From the NCBI GenBank assembly GCA_025057975.1, contig JANWUV010000008.1, forward strand, positions 1 through 64,000: 64,000 nt of DNA. The letters run 5' to 3'. The notes beneath the pieces are model-generated. The model searched no databases. It was not told the DNA's origin and saw only the letters and a program-made list of their open reading frames with translations. The position numbers were made by a program, and so were the translations under genes. Positions 30,697-40,565 of this stretch are shown one piece after another (positions within the stretch are counted from its first letter, which is position 1; each line of letters starts with the position of its first letter). Source of the stretch: Chloracidobacterium sp. (lineage in GTDB: Bacteria; Acidobacteriota; Blastocatellia; Chloracidobacteriales; Chloracidobacteriaceae).

Positions 30697-31107
30697 ATGT
30701 CCAAGGAAATGTTCCCAAACGCCGGGTCGGACGCGGCGGGCGCTTCCACGCTGAGCGCCGTTCCGCGCTCGGATTCGGATCATGACGCAAAACAACGCTT
30801 TGAAAAGTATCTCACCGAATGTGTTGAACGGTTGTTTACAGAAGTCAGCGCCCGGCTGGCTACCACGCTCCAGCAAACCCTTGGAAGACTGGTGACTGTG
30901 CAGTCCCGCGCCATTGACGTGATGGAAAAAATGGAAGCGGAACAGCGGTACATGCGCGCCCAAATTGAGCAGCTGACGGCTGAAATCGCCAACCTCCGGC
31001 GCGGCGCAGCGGCTCCGCAAGCGGTGCGTAGTCGCCGCCCTTGGACCCACCGCCACCGACGGCTATTTGTCATCCCGCGACCGCGGCTGCCGAAAACGCA
31101 GGACTAG
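30697..31107 (+). CDS. Small coiled-coil protein, unknown
   Basis: A 136-residue protein with a predicted helical, coiled-coil-like centre (EKYLTECVERLFTEVSARLATTLQQ through IDVMEKMEAEQRYMRAQIEQLTAEIANLRR, about residues 35-108) and a basic C-terminal tail. No signal peptide. It lies 60 bases before glgC on the same strand, but nothing ties it to glycogen metabolism. Function unknown. Confidence 0.6.
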   Translation: MSKEMFPNAGSDAAGASTLSAVPRSDSDHDAKQRFEKYLTECVERLFTEVSARLATTLQQTLGRLVTVQSRAIDVMEKMEAEQRYMRAQIEQLTAEIANLRRGAAAPQAVRSRRPWTHRHRRLFVIPRPRLPKTQD

Positions 31108-31167
31108 TTCGGCGCAACGGCGCGGCGCTGAGCATCAGAACGCACAACGTTTTTAGGGAGCAAGACG

Positions 31168-32457
31168 ATGGTTGGCGCAATGGATAAGGTTTTGGCCGTC
31201 ATTCTCGGCGGCGGCAAGGGGACGCGGCTATACCCACTCACCCGCGAACGCTCTAAGCCGGCCGTACCGCTTGGTGGGAAGTACCGTCTGATTGATATTC
31301 CCGTCAGCAACTGCATCAACTCCGGTATTTCACGGATTCTGGTGCTGACACAGTTCAACTCAGCGTCGTTGAACCGCCATATCGCCCGGACATATCGGTT
31401 CAGTCAATTCACCAACGGCTTTGTCGAAATCCTCGCCGCCGAACAAACCCCTGACAACCCTGACTGGTTTCAGGGAACGGCGGACGCGGTGCGGCAAAAC
31501 TTCCGTCACTTGAAAAGTACCCACGCGACGACGATTCTCATTTTGTCGGGCGATCATCTCTACCGCATGGACTACGCCAAGTTCATCGCCTACCACGAAT
31601 CCTTCGGCAACGACGTGACGGTTTCTGTGACGGCAATCCCGCCGGACAACGCTTCAGAGTTTGGCCTCCTCAAGGTGGATGAAGACGGGCGAGTAATTGA
31701 ATTTCGAGAAAAACCCACCGGAGCGGCGCTTGAAAGTATGCGGGTGGATACGACGCGGTTTGGTCTGTCGCCCGAAGAGGCCGCGAAACGGCCGTACTTG
31801 GCCTCAATGGGCATCTACGTGTTCAGGATGGATGTGCTGGAGGCGCTTCTACAGGACACCAGCCGCGTGGATTTCGGCAAGGAAGTTATTCCGCAGGCCA
31901 TTCAAACCCATCAGGTCGGGGCCTATCTGTTCAACGGCTACTGGGAGGACATCGGGACAATCAGCGCCTTTTTTCGAGCCAACATGGAACTGACGGATGT
32001 CCTACCGCGCTTCAACTTCTTCGACATGGAAGCGCCTATTTACACCCGCCCACGCTTTCTGCCGGGCACAAAGGTACGCAACGCGCAGATTATCAACTCA
32101 ATTATCAACGAAGGCTGCATTATTAATGAAGCCACTATCCGACGCTCAATCATAGGCATTCGCAGCCGGATTGAAAGTGGGACGCAGTTTGACCACGTAC
32201 TGATGATGGGCGCAGACGAATATGAAACGCTGGACGATCTGCGAGAAAACCGGCTTGCTGGCCGGCCGGACATCGGTGTGGGCAAATTCTGCACCATTCG
32301 CAACGCGATCCTCGACAAAGGCGTTCGGATTGGCAACAATGTGCGGTTGCTGAATGAAGCCGGTGTCAAGGAAGCCGACGGACCGAATTATTTCATCCGC
32401 GACGGCATCATCATCATTCCCAAAGAGGCGGTGATTCCAGACAACACCACCATCTGA
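31168..32457 (+). CDS. glgC: Glucose-1-phosphate adenylyltransferase (ADP-glucose pyrophosphorylase)
   Basis: Makes ADP-glucose, the committed step of glycogen synthesis. N-terminal nucleotide site [34 protein letters not shown]; then [12 protein letters not shown] and [13 protein letters not shown]; a left-handed beta-helix C-terminus ends [18 protein letters not shown], resembling the cyanobacterial/plant type rather than the enterobacterial type. 429 residues. AGGGAG precedes the ATG. Confidence 0.95.
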   Translation: MVGAMDKVLAVILGGGKGTRLYPLTRERSKPAVPLGGKYRLIDIPVSNCINSGISRILVLTQFNSASLNRHIARTYRFSQFTNGFVEILAAEQTPDNPDWFQGTADAVRQNFRHLKSTHATTILILSGDHLYRMDYAKFIAYHESFGNDVTVSVTAIPPDNASEFGLLKVDEDGRVIEFREKPTGAALESMRVDTTRFGLSPEEAAKRPYLASMGIYVFRMDVLEALLQDTSRVDFGKEVIPQAIQTHQVGAYLFNGYWEDIGTISAFFRANMELTDVLPRFNFFDMEAPIYTRPRFLPGTKVRNAQIINSIINEGCIINEATIRRSIIGIRSRIESGTQFDHVLMMGADEYETLDDLRENRLAGRPDIGVGKFCTIRNAILDKGVRIGNNVRLLNEAGVKEADGPNYFIRDGIIIIPKEAVIPDNTTI

Positions 32458-32488
32458 AGCGGATGAATGTGTAAGGAATTGCGCTGCC

Positions 32489-33433
32489 ATGGGTTGGTTG
32501 CCGCACCTCCGCCGCCTGCTTTGGAAAACCGTCTTGGACACGCTTGAATACGACTGCATCGGCTTCGCCAAGGAAGCCGCTTACTCATTCGTCCTAACCT
32601 TTTTCCCACTGCTGTTGTTTTTTGTGTCGTCCTTTGCGGCGCTGGGAAGCGGGCAAACAGAGGTGATTTTGGAGGGCCTGCGGCGGATTATGCCGCCGGG
32701 CACCTTCAGCGTCGTTGAGACCTATTTGCAGCAACTGATGCAGGGGCGGCCGGGACAGGTGGCGCTTTTGTCGTTTTTCGCTACCCTCTTGCCGGCCGTC
32801 GGCCTGATTGCAACCCTTTCACGCGCCCTTGACCGCATCTACGACATTTCGCCGCGCCGTTCCTTCTGGCGGGAACAACTGCTGTGCTTGGAACTGGTGT
32901 TTATCGTCGGGTTACCGCTAGTGCTGGTCTCGGTCGCTGGCGTGGTCGGATCGCACCTCGAACACCTCATCACTCGTCTGAGCGGCGGCGTAATCAAATT
33001 CGGCTACGTATGGGCGGCGGCGCGGTGGTTTTTTATCGTGCTGAGCGTCTTTTTGATTCAAATGCTGCTGTATCGGCTGGCGCCCAGTCGTCCGCCCCGC
33101 TGGCGGCACATCCTGCCGGGGGCGGTCTTTGCAACGACGCTGTGGGGATTGGCGACGCTTGGTTTCGGTGTCTATGTGTCGAACTTCAGCGCCTATGGGC
33201 GGATTTATGGCAGTATTGGAACTGTCATCGTCCTACTGGTCTGGATGTACGTCATTGCGTTTGTCTTTCTAGTGGGTGCCGTGTTCAATCGTCGGCTAGC
33301 GATTCTGGAGCTTGAGCGCCGGTTTGAGCAGTTTTCCTCGTCAGACGCTCATGCCGCGCTACTGTCGGCCGTCACCGAGGAAATAGGCGAAGAGACGCGC
33401 GAGACGGACGCCGCCCGTCTCCGCAACAACTAG
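32489..33433 (+). CDS. YihY/virulence factor BrkB family membrane protein
   Basis: A 314-residue inner-membrane protein with about six hydrophobic segments. Family marks: AKEAAYSFVLTFFPLLLFF near the N-terminus, PGAVFATTLWGLATLGFGVYVSNF and YGSIGTVIVLLVWMYVIAFVFLVGAVFN near the C-terminus. Older annotation as ribonuclease BN is considered wrong for this family. A short cytoplasmic tail follows. It starts 31 bases after glgC and may be co-transcribed. Confidence 0.9.
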   Translation: MGWLPHLRRLLWKTVLDTLEYDCIGFAKEAAYSFVLTFFPLLLFFVSSFAALGSGQTEVILEGLRRIMPPGTFSVVETYLQQLMQGRPGQVALLSFFATLLPAVGLIATLSRALDRIYDISPRRSFWREQLLCLELVFIVGLPLVLVSVAGVVGSHLEHLITRLSGGVIKFGYVWAAARWFFIVLSVFLIQMLLYRLAPSRPPRWRHILPGAVFATTLWGLATLGFGVYVSNFSAYGRIYGSIGTVIVLLVWMYVIAFVFLVGAVFNRRLAILELERRFEQFSSSDAHAALLSAVTEEIGEETRETDAARLRNN

Positions 33434-33549
33434 GGGATGGCCGCCGCAGGCCAACGACGACCATCCCAGGACGACCCACAGCGCAAAGACAGCCTGAACT
33501 GGGCATCAACGCCGGCGTGCGCCTGCCTCGCTGAAACGTTCTACCCTGC

Positions 33550-34308
33550 TTACTGCAAGGGCGGCGGTGTATCGGTTGGGGGCGGCGGCGGCAACTGTAC
33601 CGGCGGCGCGGAGGTGTCACCCGCTTCCGAAGTGTGTTTCGTTAACCCCAGTCGCAGCAGCGCCGGGGCGGTTGGTGTACCAGTTTCCTTTATCCCGTTG
33701 GCACGCTGAAAGTTACGCATTGCTTCACGAGTACGCTCATCGTACCGTCCCGTGATCTCGCCTTCATAGAAACCGGCCTCCTTGAGTTTTTCCTGAATCT
33801 CACGGGTGCGGGCTTCAGGAATGACAAGGTTGCGCGGCGGGCGGTACGGTGCGACTTGCGGCGTACGGTAGGCGTACGCCGTCGCCCGGTTGCGCCGCAT
33901 AGAGCGGCCGCGTCGCGCGAAGCGTCCGCGCCGACCGCGCACGCGATACCCACGGACGCTGCGGCTGCGCGCGACACGTCCGCGTCGGGCACGGAGGCCG
34001 CGCCCACGGATACGGCGACCGCGTAATCGCCGAACTCGTACACTGCGGCTGCGCGCGCGTGCGGCGCGGCCGCGACGGTTGCGTACCGTCACCCGCCGAC
34101 CGCGTGCGTTGCGGGCGCGAGTGCTTTGGGCGCGACTGCGCCGTGTGCGGCGGTTACGTGCGCCAGTTGTGCGTCGCTTCTGCGGCCGCGCTATTTCCTC
34201 GGCATGAGCTTCCATCGGCGCAATCTGGTCCGGGAAGCCTGTTCCCGCCAGTAAACAGGCAATGATTAGCGCCATCTTGGCGCATATGGTTCGACTCCAT
34301 TGCGGCAT
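33550..34308 (-). CDS. Secreted arginine-rich protein with peptidoglycan-binding domain
   Basis: A 252-residue protein in three parts. Residues 1-36 form a signal peptide (MALIIACLLAGTGF, possible internal start at 34275). Residues 42-145 are an extremely arginine-rich, low-complexity tract with recurring RRGR, RSVR and RGRR units. Residues 158-215 are a PG_binding_1-like domain (TREIQEKLKEAGFYEGEITGRYDERTREAMRNFQRANG). A proline-rich tail ends it. The design suggests a cell-wall protein with a polycationic segment that could bind teichoic, DNA or other polyanions; this is inference. Confidence 0.8.
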   Translation of the reverse strand: MPQWSRTICAKMALIIACLLAGTGFPDQIAPMEAHAEEIARPQKRRTTGARNRRTRRSRAQSTRARNARGRRVTVRNRRGRAARARSRSVRVRRLRGRRIRGRGLRARRGRVARSRSVRGYRVRGRRGRFARRGRSMRRNRATAYAYRTPQVAPYRPPRNLVIPEARTREIQEKLKEAGFYEGEITGRYDERTREAMRNFQRANGIKETGTPTAPALLRLGLTKHTSEAGDTSAPPVQLPPPPPTDTPPPLQ

Positions 34309-34402
34309 ATGAGGGCTTCCTCGCTAGAAAAAGTTATCACTTGCGCCGTCACGCCCAACGTCCCTCCGCCTCAGTTCAGATGACTGATGGATCAGGCATG
34401 AC

Positions 34403-36196
34403 TTACGATTTGAACGATTCTCGACGTTTAATGACGACTACCGTGATATCGTCTTCCGGTATCGCGCCGGATGCAAACGCCAGAGCCTGTTCAACAACCG
34501 TTTCACAAATTTCACGGGCGGGCAGATGCACGCACCGGCGGATGACGGCTTCAAGGCCATCATAGCCGAAGCAATGTCCGATGCGGTTTCTCAGTTCGGG
34601 AATGCCGTCGCTGTAAAGCACGAGAACATCCTGCGGGTCGAGTTGGTGGGTGACGACCGGAAGCCGCCCCAGCGTCGGACGGACGCCAAGCGGATAGTGC
34701 TCAAGCTCAAGGTCGGACAGGGCGCGTGACGCGGCGCGGTACAGTAGCGGGTAGGGATGCCCAGCGTTGCTTACCGTCACCGTGCCCGTCGGTAGGTCCA
34801 GCAAAACATAGCAGAACGTCATCAGGTCACGGCGCGTCCCATTCTCATAGATGAGCTTGTTCATCGTCTGCATCACGCTTTGTGGGTCACAGGCGACGCC
34901 AAGTTGGTTGAACAGCGCACCTTTGGCAAGCGCCATCAGCAGACCCGACGCCACGCCGTGGCCGGAAGCGTCGCCGATGACGACCGCGAGTCGGTCCTCG
35001 CCGACTTTGATGTAGTCGTAATAATCCCCACCGATGTCTTCCGCCGGACGCGACAGACCGGCGATGTCAAAACCCGGCGCAACCGGCTCAGACTGAGGCA
35101 ACATTGAGGCCTGAATCCGAGCCGCCAACGCAATTTCCGTCTGGAGGCGCTGCCGCTTGATCTGTTCTTCAAGCAGGTAGGTATTTTCAATCTTGATCGC
35201 CGCCACGCTGGCGATGGTGGTCAACACTTCGAGGTCGTCCGGCGTAAAGCGGCGCTGGTAGGGATTTTCCACATAAATCAGCCCGTAGAGTCGCTCTCGA
35301 AAGACAAGCGGAACGCACATCACGGAGCGAATATCGCCGAGCGCAATCGAGTGACTGCCGGCAAACCGTGGGTCGTGGCGGGCGTCCGAGGTCAACACAG
35401 CCGACTTGGTGGTGAGAACGCGCTCTGTGATGCTTCGACACACCATCGCTTCACAAGGTGGAATCTCCCCAGCCTTGGTGCGCGCCACGCGACAAGCCAG
35501 TTCCTGCGAAGCGTTGTCATAGGTCAGGAGAAAGCCGCGCTCCGCCGGAAGCGATTCAAACACCAGCGTCATAATGTCCCGCAGGGTGTCGTCGAGACCC
35601 GCATTCGAAAGCAATGTGACGCCGACTTTGCTGACCAGCGCCAGTAAGTCGGGGCGGTGTCTCTGAAACTTGGCACCCAGGTTGGTTTCCGGCGCGGCGC
35701 GCGTGGCGTCCGCTGTCGTCGGTCGAGCCTCACCCGGGACAAGGGTCGGTGGTGGGTAACGCAAGCCGCCGGAACTGCGTTCAAACGCGCGGTGGACAAT
35801 CTCATCCGCCGTACGGACATCGCCCAGCCCGATTTGCGCTTCAGGCACGGCCGTGGAGGAAGTCGCAGAGTAGGTCACCGACGGAGCCGCTGCCGGCGAG
35901 AAGCGATGTTCAGCCACGAGTTCAATATCGGTTTCGCCAATCCGAAAGCGGTCGCCAGCGCGAAGCCGAATCGGGCTCGTCACACGCTGCCCTCGATAAT
36001 ACGTGCCATTGGCGCTGTTGAGGTCCTCCAAAACATAGGTTTCGCCGTCCTGCCGGAGCGCGGCATGCAAGCGCGAGGCAAAGGAGTCGGCCACCATGAT
36101 GTCCGCCCGGACGCTGCGCCCAAGGGTGTAACGCGGCTTAACGAGCAAAATCCGGTGCGGCGGCGCATTGTGCGAATGAATCACGAGGGAGTGCAT
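34403..36196 (-). CDS. FHA-GAF-PP2C (SpoIIE/RsbU-type) phosphatase
   Basis: A 597-residue cytoplasmic regulator. The FHA domain is at about residues 1-100 (LGRS, SRLHAAL, NSANGTYYRGQ) and should bind phosphothreonine. A GAF sensory domain is at about 190-335 (ERGFLLTYDNASQELACRVA, RSVMCVPLVFRERLYGLIYVENP). A SpoIIE-type PP2C domain fills the C-terminus from about 380 (GGDYYDYIKVGEDRLAVVIGDASGHGVASGLLMAL; VLYSDGIPELRN; DDITVVVIKR). Such proteins dephosphorylate anti-anti-sigma factors or other Ser/Thr phosphoproteins. No partner gene lies next to it. Confidence 0.93.
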   Translation of the reverse strand: MHSLVIHSHNAPPHRILLVKPRYTLGRSVRADIMVADSFASRLHAALRQDGETYVLEDLNSANGTYYRGQRVTSPIRLRAGDRFRIGETDIELVAEHRFSPAAAPSVTYSATSSTAVPEAQIGLGDVRTADEIVHRAFERSSGGLRYPPPTLVPGEARPTTADATRAAPETNLGAKFQRHRPDLLALVSKVGVTLLSNAGLDDTLRDIMTLVFESLPAERGFLLTYDNASQELACRVARTKAGEIPPCEAMVCRSITERVLTTKSAVLTSDARHDPRFAGSHSIALGDIRSVMCVPLVFRERLYGLIYVENPYQRRFTPDDLEVLTTIASVAAIKIENTYLLEEQIKRQRLQTEIALAARIQASMLPQSEPVAPGFDIAGLSRPAEDIGGDYYDYIKVGEDRLAVVIGDASGHGVASGLLMALAKGALFNQLGVACDPQSVMQTMNKLIYENGTRRDLMTFCYVLLDLPTGTVTVSNAGHPYPLLYRAASRALSDLELEHYPLGVRPTLGRLPVVTHQLDPQDVLVLYSDGIPELRNRIGHCFGYDGLEAVIRRCVHLPAREICETVVEQALAFASGAIPEDDITVVVIKRRESFKS

Positions 36197-36354
36197 GAGG
36201 TTTGGGCGCGGAAACCAGGATCGCCTGCATCAGACAGCTGCCGAAGCCGATAAGGGGTTGAAACATAGTCGAAAAGCAGGCGGGACGCCACCGTCGAACC
36301 GGCGGGGCGGCAGAGGTTGCGTCTCATTCGCCGCCGGATCACAATGCCGACTGT

Positions 36355-37521
36355 ATGTTTTTTCTCATTCTAGCTTTCATTCTGGGGGTATTGGACGGAC
36401 TGTGGTTGCCGCCGAGCGCGCGGAGGTGGCCATGGGCGGTCGTCATTGGTCAGGGCTTAGCGCGCATTGTGTGGTGCGGCGCATTAGGCGTCTTGGCTGG
36501 ACAGCTCGGTGTATGGGTGGTTGAGGCATCGTTCCTCCTTGGGCTTGGGCGGCGGGTGTTGTTTGTTCCGGCGGCGGTGTTGGCGTTGTTGTCGGTATGG
36601 TGGTTGGCGCAGCGGTGGCGTTTGAGCCGAGCCGAGCGCGTGGAGGTGCGTCACGGGCATCCGTTGGCTAGGGTCGTGCGTGTTTCGACGTTGCTGACGG
36701 CCGCGCTCGTACTGGCGATGACGACGTGGGAGGTTCGTCAGGCTGCCATAACGCTGCTATGTTTTGCTTTTGGGGCGCTGCCGTTTGAGAGCGCGCGCTT
36801 CCTGTTGCCAAACATGCTGCGCACTGCATTGCTGCGTCCAGTCGCCGCTTCGGGAGCGGTCGGCGTAAAGTGCTTGGCGGCGTTGGTGTTGGCGGCGGCC
36901 GGTTGGGGCTACGACGTGTTTACGGGACGCACCTTGGGCGACGACCTTGATCACTTGGGGCATGCCGTCTCCAATGACGAGTCCGTGGTGGCGATTGGCG
37001 CTCAGGTGCCGGAAGTTGTCTTCAAAGGACTAGATGGACGGGTGGTTCGCCTGAGCGATTACCGTGGGAAGGTCGTCGTGTTGGTCGCCGTTGGGACGCG
37101 CTGCCCCTGTGTGGAAGCCTACCGCGCTCGACTCAACGCACTGGCGCAGGAGTACGCCGCGCGCCAAGTCGTGTTCATTGGTTTCAACCCAAACGCCAAT
37201 GAATCTCGCACCGAGGTTGCCATGCGCCAGAAGTCGAAGCCGTTTGTGTTCCCAGTGGTCATAGACGAAAACCAACAGGCGACAGACGCGCTGGGCGCAA
37301 CCTGTATGACAGAGTGCTTTCTGGTGGACGCACAAGGCCGTTTGCAGTACCACGGGCGCATTGACGACAACACCTATCACCCGGAGCGGGTGACGACCCA
37401 CCTCCTGCGTGACGCCCTGGAAGCGGTTTTAGAGGGGCGGCCGGTCAACGTCCTATGCCGTCCGGCCATTGGATGCGCCATCGTCCGTCGGAAGCCCGGC
37501 GAGTGGGTAGGACAGCAGTAA
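36355..37521 (+). CDS. Membrane-anchored thioredoxin-like/redoxin fusion
   Basis: A 388-residue protein. Residues 1-205 contain about six hydrophobic segments with no family I recognise. Residues 215-365 form an AhpC/TSA-type redoxin domain (VVFKGLDGRVVRLSDYRGKVVVLV) with a CPC site at C250/C252 and a second pair at C317 and C321 (CMTEC). The topology would place the domain on one side of the membrane near its redox partner. It could reduce or oxidise exported proteins, or act as a peroxiredoxin; which one is unresolved. Confidence 0.8.
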   Translation: MFFLILAFILGVLDGLWLPPSARRWPWAVVIGQGLARIVWCGALGVLAGQLGVWVVEASFLLGLGRRVLFVPAAVLALLSVWWLAQRWRLSRAERVEVRHGHPLARVVRVSTLLTAALVLAMTTWEVRQAAITLLCFAFGALPFESARFLLPNMLRTALLRPVAASGAVGVKCLAALVLAAAGWGYDVFTGRTLGDDLDHLGHAVSNDESVVAIGAQVPEVVFKGLDGRVVRLSDYRGKVVVLVAVGTRCPCVEAYRARLNALAQEYAARQVVFIGFNPNANESRTEVAMRQKSKPFVFPVVIDENQQATDALGATCMTECFLVDAQGRLQYHGRIDDNTYHPERVTTHLLRDALEAVLEGRPVNVLCRPAIGCAIVRRKPGEWVGQQ

Positions 37522-37644
37522 AGAGATGCCGTATCGAGCGAGTTTGCTCGTACCTGTGTCGAGGAATCAGCTCGTGATTGCGCAGAGACCCCAGAGCAAT
37601 GTTTCTACGCGCTGCCGCGACCGTAGCGCGCCCGCCGGCGACAC

Positions 37645-38553
37645 TCAACGCAGCCAGTAGAGGACAACCACGACCGTCAGCCCATAGAACGCCAAGTTGA
37701 CCAATGATGCGCCGTCGTTAAGGAGCGTCTTTTCCGGGCTGCCGCCAAGCTGTCGCCGGTGGATGAGGTACAGGTAGCGAAAAATCCCGTAGAGGACGAA
37801 CGGCACAGTGAAGACCAAGTTGGTCGTCCCGAACTTAGCCACTGTTTCCGGCGCGACCGTGTAGAACGTGTAGCAAACAACCGTCGCCGCCGTCACAATG
37901 GCGATCATCTGGTCGAGCAGTTCAATTGTGTATTCGCCCAAAATGCGTCGGTGCGCCGTCGCGCCGTCTTCAAGTAGTAGCAACTCATGCCGCCGCTTGC
38001 CGAGCGCGAGAAACAGCGACAGTAGCATTGCGCAGATGAGCAGCCATGAGGAGATCGTCACGGCAATAACCTGTCCACCTGCGACTGCACGCAGCACAAA
38101 ACCGGCGGCGATACAGCCTACGTCGAGGATGACGACATGCTTGAGACGGACGGTGTAGGCCACCTGTAAAAGGAAGTACGCCACAGCCGTCCAGGCGAAG
38201 GCGGTCGAAAGCCAAAAAGCCGCAATCAGCGACCCTAGCGACAGCGTGAGGCAGGCGGCGACGCCAACCGGAATCGGCAGCGCGCCCGACGCCAGCGGCC
38301 GCTGGCGCTTGGTCGGATGCGCGCGGTCGTTCTCGATGTCAAGCAGGTCGTTGAGTAGATAAACGCCGCTGCTGAGCAGGCAAAACACAACGCAGGCGGC
38401 GCACACCAGTAGGGTTTCGCGCCGGTGGAAAAGGTTTTGTGAGAAAAGCAGCGCTGGAAACAGCAGGATGTTTTTCGTCCACTGCTGCGGACGCATCGCC
38501 TTGAACAGGGTTACTGGAAGGGAAACGACAGGCGAGGCAACGGCGGTCGGCAT
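37645..38553 (-). CDS. UbiA-type prenyltransferase, DPPR synthase-like
   Basis: A 302-residue membrane protein with about eight hydrophobic segments. The first aspartate-rich motif is NDLLDIENDRAHPTKRQRPL, and RPQQWTKNILLFPAL near the N-terminus is the pattern of decaprenyl-phosphate phosphoribosyltransferases, which move phosphoribose onto polyprenyl phosphate for cell-envelope arabinose. The second acidic motif is reduced to DVGCIAAGFVLRA. ATG at 38553 chosen over TTG at 38577. It is followed downstream, on the same strand, by no close gene; the ABC gene upstream is 68 bases away. Confidence 0.82.
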   Translation of the reverse strand: MPTAVASPVVSLPVTLFKAMRPQQWTKNILLFPALLFSQNLFHRRETLLVCAACVVFCLLSSGVYLLNDLLDIENDRAHPTKRQRPLASGALPIPVGVAACLTLSLGSLIAAFWLSTAFAWTAVAYFLLQVAYTVRLKHVVILDVGCIAAGFVLRAVAGGQVIAVTISSWLLICAMLLSLFLALGKRRHELLLLEDGATAHRRILGEYTIELLDQMIAIVTAATVVCYTFYTVAPETVAKFGTTNLVFTVPFVLYGIFRYLYLIHRRQLGGSPEKTLLNDGASLVNLAFYGLTVVVVLYWLR

Positions 38554-38621
38554 CGTTTGCGAATATAGCCGAATCAACGCGCCGTACGGTAGCGCCCACC
38601 AATTGCGCAGGGCAGTCTGCG

Positions 38622-40412
38622 TTAAGTCGGTGCAGCGAACTGAAGTTCGTACAACCGCCGGTAGGCGCCATGCGCGGCCGCCAGTGCGGCGTGCGTCCCG
38701 GCTTCAACAATGCGACCGCGCTCAAAAACCAGAATCCGGTCGGCGCGTTGGACGGTGGTCAGCCGGTGAGCAATGACCAGCGTCGTGCGTCCCTGCATCA
38801 ACGCGGACAGCGCGGCTTGTACCGCCTGTTCGGATTCCGCATCGAGCGCCGAGGTCGCTTCATCCAGCAGCAAAATGGGCGCGTCGCGCAACAGCGCGCG
38901 GGCGATGGCGATCCGCTGCCGCTGTCCGCCGGAGAGGTTGCGCCCAGCTTCCCCAATGCGCGCATCGTAGCCGCCGCGTTCAATAATGAACTCGTGGGCG
39001 TAGGCCGCCCGCGCGGCGCGTTCAATGTCGGCGCGCGTCGCGTCCGGTTGTCCGTAGGCGATGTTGTCGGCGAACGTGCCGTCAAACAGCACCGTTTCCT
39101 GCGGGACATACGCCATCAGCCGCCGCAGCGCCGCGCGCGTTAGGCGGCGAATGTCCATCCCGTCTATGGCGATGACGCCCCGGTTGGGATCGTAGAACCG
39201 CAGCAGGAGCGCAAAGACGGTGCTTTTGCCGCCGCCGCTTGGCCCGACCAACGCCACGGTTTCCCCACGGCGAACGGTGAATGTCACGCCGTCCAGCGCC
39301 GGCGTGGTCGCCTGTGGATAGGTGAAGCCGACATCGGTGAACGTCAGCGTCTGGTGAAAGGTCGCCTTTGTCAGGGCGTTCGGCGCGTCGGCGACCGTCG
39401 CCGGTTCGTCAAGGAGGGCAAACAGCCGCCCGGCGGATACAAGCGCCTGTTGGTAGGCGTGATACGTTTGCGTCAGCTTGCGAATCGGATCGTAGAGCCG
39501 GACGAGCGCCAGCAGCGTCGCCGTGAACGTCCCGGCTGTGAGTTCCCCGGCGGCGATGAGCTGGTGCGTGTAGAAAATGACGCCCGCGCCGACCGCAACG
39601 CCCAGCAGATCGAGCAGGGGGGACGGCAAAAACAGCGCGCGCGCCGTCCGTAGGTTGAAGCGCCGAAGGCGCTGGATGGCTGCTTGAAATCGCGCCCGTT
39701 CGTAAGCCTCTGCGCCGTACGCCTGAACGATGCGATAGCCGGCCAGCGTCTCACTCGCCAAGGCCAACACATCCTCAATAGCCTGCTGCGTGGCGCGCCC
39801 AGCCTGACGCAAGCGGCGGCCGAAAATGCTGGTGAGCGTCGCCAACAGCGGGACGACCGCCAGCGTTAGCAGCGTGAGCTTCCACGACAGCACTAACGCC
39901 AGCCCGAGCAAACACAGAAGCGTAAACCCTTCGCGTAGAGCGTCTGCTAGATATTGCGCCACGCCGGACTGCACCTTTTCGATATCCGTGATGAGACAGT
40001 TGGTGATCTCGGCGGTGCGCCGACGGTCGAAGAAGGGAGCCGACTGGTCGAGTACACGTGCGAAAAGCGCCGTTCGCAGAGTGACGATGACCGATTGCCC
40101 GACGGAGGTGAGCAAAAAGTTGGCGGTGAATTCCGCAACGCCGCGTAGCAGGCTGAAACCAACGAGCAAGCCGAGTACGATCACCCAATACGCGCCGCCG
40201 GACGGCAACCAGTCGCTTAGACGCGGCAGGGAAAACCCGCCGACGTTGACGGGCGGCCCATCCAAAGTGACGCCCAAGCCATCGAAGATCGGTTGAATCA
40301 GAGCTGTTCGAGCCGCTTCAAAGAAGCCTACGCTGGCGGCGGCAAAAACGGCGACGGCAATTCGTCCGGTGTAGGGTCGTGTGTAGCGGAGCAGTCGCAG
40401 CAGGTTGTTCAT
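38622..40412 (-). CDS. ABC transporter, MsbA-like exporter half
   Basis: A 596-residue fused exporter subunit working as a homodimer. Six membrane segments lie in residues 15-310. The ATPase domain has Walker A GPSGGGKST, signature LSGGQRQRIAIARALL, Walker B ILLLDEATSALD and the H-loop VIAHRL. The family includes lipid A flippase MsbA and multidrug exporters; neighbour context (a prenyltransferase) would fit lipid or polyprenyl-linked glycan export, but that is inference. Confidence 0.92.
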   Translation of the reverse strand: MNNLLRLLRYTRPYTGRIAVAVFAAASVGFFEAARTALIQPIFDGLGVTLDGPPVNVGGFSLPRLSDWLPSGGAYWVIVLGLLVGFSLLRGVAEFTANFLLTSVGQSVIVTLRTALFARVLDQSAPFFDRRRTAEITNCLITDIEKVQSGVAQYLADALREGFTLLCLLGLALVLSWKLTLLTLAVVPLLATLTSIFGRRLRQAGRATQQAIEDVLALASETLAGYRIVQAYGAEAYERARFQAAIQRLRRFNLRTARALFLPSPLLDLLGVAVGAGVIFYTHQLIAAGELTAGTFTATLLALVRLYDPIRKLTQTYHAYQQALVSAGRLFALLDEPATVADAPNALTKATFHQTLTFTDVGFTYPQATTPALDGVTFTVRRGETVALVGPSGGGKSTVFALLLRFYDPNRGVIAIDGMDIRRLTRAALRRLMAYVPQETVLFDGTFADNIAYGQPDATRADIERAARAAYAHEFIIERGGYDARIGEAGRNLSGGQRQRIAIARALLRDAPILLLDEATSALDAESEQAVQAALSALMQGRTTLVIAHRLTTVQRADRILVFERGRIVEAGTHAALAAAHGAYRRLYELQFAAPT

Positions 40413-40565
40413 GACGGAGCAGCGGCGTCAAAGCCTTGTTTCAGCCTTTTACCATGGTGGTGTGCCGGCGGTTGAACCCGGCGACCGGCGGAGCTTCTAC
40501 CGTGGCCGGCGGCGTCACGGTAGGATGTCCGCTGTCCTGTGACGCCGTGCAAGGGAGAGAGCAGG

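Noticed and set aside
34403-36196. Adjacent anti-sigma or anti-anti-sigma partner for the FHA-GAF-PP2C protein
   Set aside because: The neighbouring genes are the arginine-rich wall protein and the redoxin fusion; neither resembles a STAS or HATPase partner.
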